64,000 nt of DNA, taken from the NCBI GenBank assembly GCA_025618425.1, contig CM046846.1, forward strand, positions 28,669,385-28,733,384, in the 5' to 3' direction. Below are positions 24,451-49,870 of the stretch, piece after piece. The translations under genes were made by a program, and so were the position numbers. The notes under the pieces were generated by a model. The model saw only the letters and a program-made list of their open reading frames with translations, did no database searches and was not told the origin of the DNA. Numbering within the stretch: the first letter of the stretch is position 1; the number at the start of each line of letters is the position of its first letter. The stretch comes from Heliocidaris tuberculata (Eukaryota > Echinodermata > Echinoidea > Camarodonta > Echinometridae).

Positions 24451-24899
24451 CAGTGTTGGGTCCAAGACCAGAGGGTCCAAGATCAAGATCAAGATCAAGA
24501 TCAGACAGTCCGAGATCAAGATCAAGATCCGCAGCTCAAGATCGAGATTAGAACATCTGAGATCAAGATCAGATATGTTCGAGATCAAGATCAAGATCGA
24601 GGTTACTGGTGCCGATCTCGAGACTGGTCTCGAGATCAAGATCGATCTCGAGGTACCCAACACTGAGTCGTGTTTTCGCTGATTGGTGAACGATTTTATA
24701 AGCTTTTTCGTTTGATAATTTACCTAATAACAATATTGATCTTGAGCGATCTCGAGCAAAAATTCCGAGAACAGAAGCTCTGAGATCAAGATCAAGATCA
24801 AGACCAACACCTTCGAGATCAAGAACAAGATCGAGGTTACTGATGCCGATCTCGAGACTGGTCTCGAGATCAAGATCGATCTTGAGATACCCAACACTG
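24451..24899. mobile_element. hAT-like non-autonomous element made of GATC-rich repeats
   Basis: Starts CAGTGTTGGGT and ends ACCCAACACTG, a perfect 11-bp terminal inverted repeat. It is flanked by a perfect 8-bp target duplication CTGCCCTG (24443-24450 and 24900-24907). CAGTG ends with 8-bp duplications are the hAT pattern. The interior holds two related modules (about 24451-24665 and 24750-24899). Each is largely GATCAA-type hexamers followed by GGTTACTGRTGCCGATCTCG, GACTGGTCTCGAGATCAAG and a CCCAACACTG end. Several overlapping open frames on both strands come only from the hexamer repeat. Confidence 0.9.
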
Positions 24900-25473
24900 C
24901 TGCCCTGTGAAGAAAACAAGACTCTATAGCTAATACAAAGTAATATCGGGAGCTACATGTGTATCTCCATCACCAGTACATGAATGAGAGCTACATGTGG
25001 AGATATCAAGAACAACACGCCTCCAGAAACATACCTCTATTGCCGACTATAAACGGAGTTTGATATCAAACGCATTAGCCCCATTTTCCGAGGGAATGGA
25101 GTTGCATCAACGATGTCTGGGGCAATGTCTATGTTATTTTAACTCACAATCTGCATGATTTTCCTTGTATCTTGAGGCAGGATTGATATTAGATTTCATC
25201 GTGATAGACAAGTCTGAAACATCTGTATTTTCGAGACCTCATACACATTTTATTTTGAGTTTTCAATCATTTCTAGTATTTACATGTATATCACAGAGAT
25301 GCAGGGTAAATGAACAAGTTCTTTTTAAGCAGTAGGTGTTTACCAGTAGCTTATTATTTTCATAGAGGCTTATATCTTTCCTGTCCTTGTAGATGTGAAG
25401 AAAAAATATAAATACACAATGTCCAAAATATTTAATAAGCAAAAAACAACAACAAACAAACACAAAAACAAAG

Positions 25474-25498
25474 GAGAGAGAGAGAGAGAGAGAGAGAT
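25474..25498. repeat. (GA)n microsatellite
   Basis: Pure GA run. Confidence 0.95.
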
Positions 25499-26096
25499 AA
25501 GTTTATCTTATAAAAAAAAAAAATCTTAGAAAGAAAGAATATTAGTTTTACAAATATCATAGTTAAAATACATGGTAGCAATGTGATGTCAAATTGATTA
25601 AAATCAAGATATTTATATGTGAAATCAAACGAGGGGCAAATGGGCAAATTTATTTGCAGAGAATACGAGAATATGTGGCCTTTCACTTTAGTTTTTAGCG
25701 CCACCCTCTTCACCTTTTACTTAAGTTTTCTGTACTCATCTGAGATTCACTCTGTTTGACAAAAAAGGAAAAAAAAAAAGGAAAGGAAGAAAAGAAAGCA
25801 AGCTGTCCAATTGAAATGGAAACAACCGTAAACATGCTCAGTGTTGCTTTCACAAAGCTCTAAAGACAAGCACATGCATGGATGCAGCATTGTTCTAGTT
25901 ACATAAATCACCTCTTTTTTTTTTCTTTTCCGAATCCAGTTTGTCAGCCACTAAATCTCTATGCATTACATACATACATGTACAAAAGAGGGAATCCCTG
26001 TCTTGTTCTAGATATTGAGGTACATGTATCGTTTACTGTGAACAAAGCAATGTTAGAGACATAATATGTACATGCTGTGAGAGACAAGAGTATTCA

Positions 26097-26235
26097 TGAG
26101 AGTACAGAAAGGGCAAAATGTAAAATTTAGAAGACAATAAGAAACAGAATAAAATAATATTCAGATGAGTACAGAAAGGGCAAAATGTAAAATTTAGAAG
26201 ACAATAAGACAATAAGAAACAGAATAAAATAGTGC
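26097..26235. repeat. Direct duplication of about 66 bp
   Basis: GAGTACAGAAAGGGCAAAAT...AATTTAGAAGACAATAAG appears at about 26099 and again at about 26166 with a short internal expansion (AATAAGACAATAAG). Confidence 0.9.
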
Positions 26236-26329
26236 AGATGGAAGTAAGTTGCACATACAAATACTGATAGGGGTTTCTGACAGTTGCTCTGGCCACAGTT
26301 GCACCAGGCTCTTTTTCATCAATGATATA

Positions 26330-26935
26330 AGGTGAGGATAAAGGTTACAGTGGTTTAGGTTAGGTTTAGTGTTAGGGTTAGGTGTAATATTTGGTGAAGT
26401 ATTGAAGTAAGAAATTCTGTTAGTGTAGGATATTTACCATGTAGGGTTGCAGTGGTTTAAGTTCTAGGTTTAGTGTTAGGGTTAGGTGTAATATTTGGTC
26501 AAGCTAGGGTTGAAGTTAGAAATTCTGTTAGTGTAGGATATTTACCATGTAGGGTTGTAGTGGTTTAAGTTCTAGGTTTAGTGTTAGGGTTAGGTGTTAT
26601 ATTTGGTCAAGCTAGGGTTGAAGTTAGAAATTCTGTTAGTGTAGGATATTTACCATGTAGGGTTGTAGTGGTTTAAGTTCTAGGTTTAGTGTTTGGGTTA
26701 GGTGTATATATTTGGTCAAGCTAGGGTTGAAGTTAGAAATTCTGTTAGTGTAGGATATTTACCATGTTGAGGTTTGCAGTGGTTTAGGTTCTAGGTTTAG
26801 TGTTTGGGTTAGGTGTAATATTTGGTCAAGCTAGGGTTGAAGTTAGAAATTCCTGTAGTGTAGGATATTTTACCATTTAGGGTTGCATTGGTTTAGGTTC
26901 TAGGTTTAGTGTTAGGGTTAGCTGTAATATTTGGT
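26330..26935. repeat. Minisatellite, unit about 108-110 bp, running into the gap
   Basis: The phrase TATTTACCAT recurs at 26431, 26539, 26647, 26756 and 26866, giving periods of 108, 108, 109 and 110. Each unit also carries TTTAGTGTTAGGGTTAGGTG and GTCAAGCTAGGGTTGAAGTT. The array is cut by the N run at 26936, so its true length is unknown. Confidence 0.95.
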
Positions 26936-27435
26936 NNNNNNNNNNNNNNNNNNNNNNNNNNNNNNNNNNNNNNNNNNNNNNNNNNNNNNNNNNNNNNNNN
27001 NNNNNNNNNNNNNNNNNNNNNNNNNNNNNNNNNNNNNNNNNNNNNNNNNNNNNNNNNNNNNNNNNNNNNNNNNNNNNNNNNNNNNNNNNNNNNNNNNNNN
27101 NNNNNNNNNNNNNNNNNNNNNNNNNNNNNNNNNNNNNNNNNNNNNNNNNNNNNNNNNNNNNNNNNNNNNNNNNNNNNNNNNNNNNNNNNNNNNNNNNNNN
27201 NNNNNNNNNNNNNNNNNNNNNNNNNNNNNNNNNNNNNNNNNNNNNNNNNNNNNNNNNNNNNNNNNNNNNNNNNNNNNNNNNNNNNNNNNNNNNNNNNNNN
27301 NNNNNNNNNNNNNNNNNNNNNNNNNNNNNNNNNNNNNNNNNNNNNNNNNNNNNNNNNNNNNNNNNNNNNNNNNNNNNNNNNNNNNNNNNNNNNNNNNNNN
27401 NNNNNNNNNNNNNNNNNNNNNNNNNNNNNNNNNNN
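26936..27435. other. Assembly gap (500 N)
   Basis: Exactly 500 undetermined bases, a conventional filler length. Minisatellite lies on the left side and a partial exon copy with trinucleotide repeats on the right. Confidence 0.99.
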
Positions 27436-27500
27436 ACCGCGCAGTAGGCCTGGATCATCACCATCATCACCAGCATCATCATCGCCACCACCTACACCAA
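27436..27500 (-). pseudogene. Partial second copy of the M6/PLP TM3 exon, cut by the gap
   Basis: Read on the minus strand, the 29 nt before the gap encode ATG-GTG-ATG-ATC-CAG-GCC-TAC-TGC-GCG-GT (MVMIQAYCAV). This aligns codon for codon with MLMVQSYCAV in exon 4 at 27590-27742. Further upstream the copy dissolves into GAT/GTG trinucleotides that still read as a hydrophobic Met/Val/Leu stretch back to an in-frame TAG. It could be a decaying duplicate, a mutually exclusive alternative exon, or an assembly artefact at the gap. Confidence 0.6.
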
Positions 27501-27578
27501 CACTATCACCACCATTACCACCACCATCACCATCCACCCACCACCACCACCACTTACACCTCCATCATCATCATCTTA
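27459..27578. repeat. Imperfect (CAC/CAT)n trinucleotide repeat
   Basis: A run of ACC, CAT and CAC triplets between the gap and M6 exon 4. It would read as poly-His or poly-Pro on one strand and poly-Met/Val or Gly/Asp on the other, and is not a gene. Confidence 0.9.
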
Positions 27579-27589
27579 AAAAGGCTTAC

Positions 27590-42547
<14,958 letters not shown>

Positions 42548-42894
42548 CTGCAAAGAAAATGAGAAGAGAGATTCGAGAATAATTATGATTGGATTGGCTA
42601 TGAACAATGGAGGAAACTTTTGATAAAGGATTTTAACTGTAACCCGCAGTGTTTAGAATCGGCTGCACGATCTGTACATTATTATAAAATTAGTTCTTAA
42701 GGAATCTCTTCCAGAAGCTACCTAACATTAGCGAGATGTGTCAGGATACGACATTGCTGACGGAACGATACAGATACAGATACAGAACATAATTATATAG
42801 TTACTGTTCAAGAAATATCAATAAAGATATATTTCAAATATCGCATATTTTATTTGGTTACCATGGGTACAGATATAAGTTTTTCTTAATACTG

Positions 42895-42960
42895 CCATCA
42901 TCTCCATCATCATCTTCATCATCATCATCATCATATTTATTTTTATCATCAACATAATCA
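42895..42960. repeat. Imperfect (ATC)n repeat
   Basis: CATCATCTCCATCATCATC and related triplets. Confidence 0.9.
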
Positions 42961-43792
42961 TGCTTAGCAAAGCCACTTACTAAAATCACTATTAGCTATT
43001 CCCCAATCATTGTGATCATCATTGATTCGATCAATATAATCATCACAGATTAGAATATATTCACCATCGTAGCTACAGATTCAATCATACGGGAAAATTA
43101 CACCGAATATATAAAATTAGTATCCACAAATAATCTGGCATTGAATTTTCCTCATATTCCTAGTGCAATGAACATTTCTTTTTAAAAAAAATTGACATCG
43201 TAAACAGAGAAGTTCAACGAGCTTGGCATTCGGTTCTAATGGCTAAAATGCCAGTATTCCTTTCTCCAATTACTTCAAAATATCCTATTCAGGGAGCACG
43301 ATCATTATCAGAGAGTATGTTTCTAATGTGTCTGAAATCTTCTTGGGCCCAAGAAGAAGATTGCCCATTAAGCTGTTGTCTCCTGGCGAAATTATCATGG
43401 TAATCATAACAAAAATGATCCCCAGAGCATGGGCTTCCAGCAAAACCGTGTCGAACATTCTTTGGTATGAGGTTGGATTTGATGCATGATAATACCCCCA
43501 AGGGATGCCCCTAATGATTCCCGGGAATAGTTGTCATTTTGTTGTAGGTGGAGCATTTATGAGATGAGGGATGAGTTATTATTTTGATTACATCAAGCAA
43601 GATTTGAATGATGAGTGAGCAGGGGAATGAGAAGGAGGTGGGGACACATTAAGCGAAGGAGGGGGTCGAAATCAGCGTTTAAATCGGATGGAATTTTTGA
43701 GAGGATGATTCTTTAATGAAATAGGTATTTGAGATAACCCTGGTAGAACGAATGACTCTGCTTGAAATGTGATTAGAGAGATTGATAGATAT

Positions 43793-43804
<12 letters not shown>

Positions 43805-43836
<32 letters not shown>

Positions 43837-43855
43837 GGAGAGAAATGGGAGAATG

Positions 43856-43890
<35 letters not shown>
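43805..43890. repeat. (GA)n microsatellites
   Basis: Two GA runs separated by about 25 nt, the second ending in a G run. Confidence 0.95.
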
Positions 43891-43895
<5 letters not shown>

Positions 43896-46800
43896 AGAGT
43901 GTAAATAAAAAAAATCAGAGACACTTATCTAACGAAGATGTAGACACATTTTGATGATTTTCATTGCATAAGAAGTGTGTATTGAGCCAAATTAATGAGA
44001 TCGGTAACTGATTTTCCAGGCTTCTTTCAAATCTGCACATTCATGTAAAGATTTATGTAAAGGCCTAGAAAAAAAAGAGATTACTAAGTTTTTGTTGTTT
44101 TTGAATTCGTCTATTTGTATCAAGTAATGTGATGTGATAAACAACATTTTTTACCATTAACTTCACGTTTGCTCCCCTTAAACAACACAGGGGATTAAAT
44201 AACACGCATGGTCATGTTTCCTTAATAGTTGAACCATCTGCCACAGTCTATAATAGTGGAACATGCATGAATTTCATTGTGTGCTGTCCTAATGTTAGAG
44301 GTACCCGTATCAAGTTTACCTATCGGGTTTACAAACTATGTCAGGTTCTTGGGGTAGAACATGTGCAGTCGTTGAACCTTCAAAGTGTGTTATCGCTCTT
44401 CCAGATATGATTATCACGGTAATACAAGTCCCTTTGTCCCTCATAGCTGTAATTGTCCACGTTTAATGGAGGGCGCTCTCATATTTCACGGCCTTACTCA
44501 TTAACTCACACCACACAACGTGGGAGCCCATTCCATAAATGCATTAATGTCATAAATACAGTGCACGCTTACAGGTTACATGAGTTATCTTATAACCCTT
44601 ACCTCTTTTAATGACTAATCGTAAAGATTAATGTTCCTGGTATTTCCTAATAATCATAAATTGTAATTAGTCACATATACGTGTATGTATAACATTAGAA
44701 TTTCGCCTGTAAGATATTAGAAGGAAAGTCAGATAAACTATTTCGGAAACAATATTGAATACTGTCTATATGTTTTAATGAACATTAAGGAAAGCAAATC
44801 TCTTTTTGAAATAGAAATATAGTTCACATAACAATTTCTATGCCATATTGGTTAACTGAAAATAAAACACGTCGAAATTTAAAAAAATCACAAAAAGCAA
44901 CCAATAATCTATCCCAATCAATAATGGGTTTCAAAATATAAAAAAAGATCTCGACAATTCATTTAGTCAAAAAATAAGAAATTAAGTTGAAAGCCGAATT
45001 GCAGATTTTGAATTACTTTTCGTAAAGGTAACAAACGTGGTAAACAATGTTAAGTAATATGCCTGTCAAATGTATCTACACACTAACGATAGAAATTATC
45101 GATGTTTTCATGTTTCCATCAAGGCGTACGAATAGACACTTTATTTTAATTTTTTGTTTGAAATAAAACGGCCTATATTCATTATTTTTAAATTAAATAT
45201 TTGAAATGTTTTCTAAAGAAGATTTTAAAAATATATGTATGAAATATTGTCATTCGATAATCATGTCACTTCAATTACCATCGAGCTAAAAGTCCCTTTA
45301 AAGTGAGTCATCTAGAGAGAGATATATTCCAGCAACACATTATTAGGTTGCACTGTAAATACCCTGACAAGTACGTATTCTACACGACAAATGCGATCGT
45401 CAATATCATTGCCTCTCTCTCTCTGATCGATCAGGCGTTCGATCCATTGACCCGGAAGCTAATCGATGCTCTGCGAGCCGTGAATCAACCCTGGTTTCAA
45501 CTCGATGATTCATGATTGGAGCGTCGAAAAGGCAAGAATATTTTGTCATTTGCTCCTTTCTGGATGGGGCGAAAAGGGGGTTAAATTTTCTGCAACGAAG
45601 TGCCGTGTTGTATGGATTTTTAATTTAATTTTATTGTTTTAGACCATGCACGCGGCACATTGCCTATATACGGTTGTGCTCTTAACATATTTTACTCATT
45701 CACTGTCATTACTGGGTGCTGTAAACTTATCATTATTTCGACATTTATTTTTATTTCTACCAAGTATAGGACCAGTTTCAACGAAAATAGGGGAAAGATG
45801 GGAAACAGGGTTGACTGTCATTTTGATTTATCATATCTTACTTGCTTAAATTTTAGTTAATATAGACTCAAGATACTTAAGTTAAAATTCATATTAGATA
45901 TACCACAATCAAAATGTTCTCACTCTATATTATTTTTCATGATTCTACATTTTTAAGGAAAAATCCCGACAACAAAGTTATAGCAAGTGAGAGCTTCAGT
46001 CTAAAAATCTTAATCACGAATATTATCTACATCTCTTTGGTGTTTGCCATATCTCCTGTACGACATTTAATGTTTTTCTTGGCCGAGAACTTCAGCCAAA
46101 CAACCTCTCACGGGTCGTCTCGAACGAGTAAGATGTTCCCCTCAGGCTAGGCGGGGCCTTGACTATCAAGACTCCGTAAGAAATGAGTATACACGTATAC
46201 GACGCTTGCTTCGAGGCTTTCGAGCTCCTTTCGAGAACATCACCCTGAAGAATAAGAGCGTGTTCAAAAACTTGACTCTGCCGCTCTTGATTAAAGGCGG
46301 CAAAGGCAAAATTTGATCCATTATATGTAGATATTCATATGTATACACCACTATTTTCACAAGAGGCAAAGCGATGATAAGGTTATCGTTCTATTCATTT
46401 AGGATACTATAATTATTATGATAATACGTTTTAAAAAAAATCTCTTGTTTCTATTTTGCCCTCAAGATCCAGCCAAAGCCAAGCTAGATAAGTAGACCAA
46501 TGGCGTAGTTTCAAGAAATGAGAGAGGTATATGACTTACGTCTGGGAGGGGTCATAATTTCTTCAAAATTTCTTCTAACATTTCGTTTTCCTCTCTCTCT
46601 CTCTCTCTCTCTCATTCTCTCTTCCACTTTTGAAATCCATCATTCGGGTGGCAGACAAGATTCCCCTCCGTGCCACACCGATGTGCAGAACTCAAAGTAA
46701 GATTCTTGTCTATGCAGATAGGGTTGGCCAAATATCTCTCATCTCTATTATCCTCCTGTAATCAGTATGGCATGTTTTGCTTGGCGATAACGCCCATGAA

Positions 46801-47865
46801 TGCACTTCCCTTAAAGAAACCTGCATAAAACCTTTCGGTGGTTCAAGAGGCATTGTGACATGCACAGGCCACCGTGACAGACTTGCAACGAAAATAAATA
46901 CACGCAATTCACCTTATTATGGACCAAGAAAAAGCTCATAACCTTCAATATCATCAGCATCACTCGTAAGGCATTTCGTCATGACTGTCTTAACATACCA
47001 ATCTACCATCAAAAATCTGCATCCGTTATTGCGACTATAAGCTTTCAACCATTTTCCATACCAAATTTCGTGATGAAAAATGTGTCTTCGTACGTGAAAA
47101 ATCGTCAAAGAGAAGTAAAGAGCCATAGGCACACTTTGCCAAACACGTAAGCCATGCACAGGTTCTTTGTGTGCAGCAAGATGATATAAAGGTTTTATTA
47201 TGGTGCTTGACATTGGTAATGCTGACATTTAATCGAGGTATACTCTTGGTAAAGTCCAAGAAAAGCGATATTAAAGTGAAATTTCAAAGACCACTGGAGG
47301 CTCGGTAGAGGGATAGGTCAACATCCTCATAAGATATCATTACTGTTACTTTATCATTATAATTTATGTCACGTTCTAAATTCTTGATGTCCTTTTCCAG
47401 CGCTTGCACATTCTCGCTCAATTGAAATACATATACATGTATGTATTCAGTTGGGCATTCATATTTAATGAATCATCAGATCGTTATAAGACGACAAATA
47501 GGGCACATTAAATAAATCAATCGATCATTGCACTCAAACAATGAAGGAGCAATCTCGATGAAGTTCTTACGCATAGCTAATGCAGAAAGATGTGAGTTTC
47601 ACGCGTGCACGCCTAACTATAAAGCATCTCCTCCCAACGGAGAAAACTGTATAGCTTCACTTTCTCCGAGCCTTGAAGCGGTAAATTTTCTCATCTGTCG
47701 TTTCGGCAGACGCTCTTTTCATTGTCAAACACGGTGAAACGTCAGTCTGCAAAAATGAAACACAATCTTTTCTACCTCAGGGCCATCTATTATATTCCTG
47801 CTATTTGATGTGCTAACAATCGCCCGCCGATGTCACCCAGTTTTATACCACTTCCTCTTTTCGCA

Positions 47866-47888
47866 CGCTTTTTTCGCGCAAAAAAGCG
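47866..47888. other. Short perfect hairpin
   Basis: CGCTTTTTT, then CGCGC, then AAAAAAGCG: 9-bp arms. No context suggests a function. Confidence 0.5.
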
Positions 47889-48309
47889 CCATTTGTGACC
47901 GCGGGCAGACGACACAGAATAGACATGAAGAAAGCGCGTTATAGCGTTCAAAGACACGGATTATTGCGTCGTGTATTCTGAATATTAATATTCCTTTCAC
48001 TGATGGCGTGAGCCAGGATTTGGCTGGGCTAAATATATTCTGTTTCAGAAGAGACAATTTATTCATAAGCACGTAAGGGAACAAAGGACACTGTGATTTA
48101 TTACCGCGGTAATACTGAATTAATATCTTGCCAGTATTATTTTTATCATTTAAACTGTCATGGCTGCTTAGTTTCACCTATATGATTCTGGTAAAGCCTA
48201 TGAAGTATTATTTTGGCATGGGATTAAATTACACTATCTATCAAGCTCAATTGTTCGTGACGCATTAGGTAATTAGGGATGCGACCATTATTTTTATTAG
48301 GCCCCGTGC

Positions 48310-48333
48310 CAACCCCCCCCCCCCCCCCCCCAG
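48310..48333. repeat. Poly-C run
   Basis: About 20 C residues following GGCCCCGTGCCAA. Confidence 0.9.
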
Positions 48334-49564
48334 AAAGGGGGTAGGACTTGACGGCAGTAACAGGATCTAGGTTTTTTCATCTTGCAGTAGAAAGAATCAT
48401 ATGGAATAGTTGAATGTTGAATAAAGAAAAATAAAAGTCCTTTACGATTATTGGAATGAATTCAAGGGGGTTAACGGTATGATGTCGCTAACTTATGTTT
48501 CTCAAATTATTTTCTTCTTTGAAAAAGACTGTCTATCTTTAGCATGCTTCAATCTTCAATCTATGCAGCCGCGGTATGTCACCAACACATCAATAACAAA
48601 TATCACCCTTACATCCGTCCTGATATATATGCCCCACAATACTGACATAAATGTATTCACTTTAAGAAAATATACCAACATGATGGTTACAAAGAGTTAT
48701 GAAAACTTAAGAAAACTTGTCGAGAGGTGGTCAGATAATACATATCCAGGTTTTCACGGGGATGTTGTCCATACAAGGTAACAAGCATCGACTATGATAA
48801 TCCGCCCGTTAATGACGGCCATGTTTATCCACGTGTTCATAACGCGATAACATGGTGAGTCACGTGATACTTGAGGCAGAATGGGGCCCCCGAGGAGGGA
48901 GGAGGATTTATGATCGCACACGTTGATCATTCTTACCAGACATGTCTAATAATACATCAGAAATTTGTTTGAAAAAAATCATGAAATTTTTTGAATATCT
49001 GGGAACATCAAGAACTGCTAACCACAGTATTCTGATCATAGCATTGCTATGATTACGGGACCTTTTGCATCAGAATTGTCAAAATGCGGGGTTTTTTACG
49101 GTATTTTTTTCACAGGAGTGTCAACATGTCTTAATATTTTCGAGAAACACCTTGATCATATCATGTCTAATTTATAAAAGAAATTCATGCAAGTAAATAA
49201 TGTCTTTAAAGCAAGAACATCAATAGACTATTAAATACCATGGTAATTTTTAAGCATAGCCTTAGGGGACCTTTTTTATCAGAATGTTCAAAAGGCATTA
49301 TTCTGTTGAAAGAAAATCAAAAGTAGAGTATCATTGAGAATTTACCTTTAAAAATCGCTGTTATTGCAGGCGTTTTTGTCTATTTTTCTTCCTGTAATCC
49401 AATCGTCCAGTGGCTATGGTAGTCATGTTAGTGTAACATTTTTTTTGCAATTAGATGCGGGAATGGTCTCGAAGATATTTTTAAATCAGTTGCTCGCCCT
49501 GTCTCCTCGTATTACGTTGAGTTATCATTGTTCAGGTAACTGCGAAATTGGAAAACGCCAATCT

Positions 49565-49618
<54 letters not shown>

Positions 49619-49870
49619 CTTTCTCTAATTTATGCCAGCCCCCTCTCTCTATCAATCTCTCATATTCTCTCTTACATTTCCTCTTTTTCATCTTCTCTCA
49701 ATCTCCCTCTCTTTCTCTCTCATCCCCTCTCTATCTGGCTGTCTCCATCTCTCCTTTCATTTCTCTCCTATTGGCCCCTCTCTCTCTCTTTCCTTTCCAC
49801 TCTCTCTTTCTCTGTCTGTCTGTCTCCGTCTATGTTTGTCTCTCTCCCTCTCTATCTATCTGTTCCTCTC
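49565..49870. repeat. (CT)n/(TA)n and pyrimidine-rich tract
   Basis: CT run, TA run, then about 250 nt of C/T-rich sequence producing false Ser/Leu open frames. Confidence 0.95.

Larger units (their letters stand above)
9049..26935 (+). other. Neurobeachin-type intron 1 (left part): no exon recognised, repeat-rich
   Basis: I read this stretch for the expected second exon (LVGGxFDLEMNFII) and did not find it. It is AT-rich with many TACATGTA/ACATGTAC motifs and holds the SINE-like pair, fold-backs, TTAA elements, hAT-like element and minisatellite listed separately. Confidence 0.6.

Noticed and set aside
24230..24919. Three overlapping frames with IKIKIK, SRSR or DLDLDL runs
   Set aside because: All are readings of the GATCAA hexamers of the hAT-like element.
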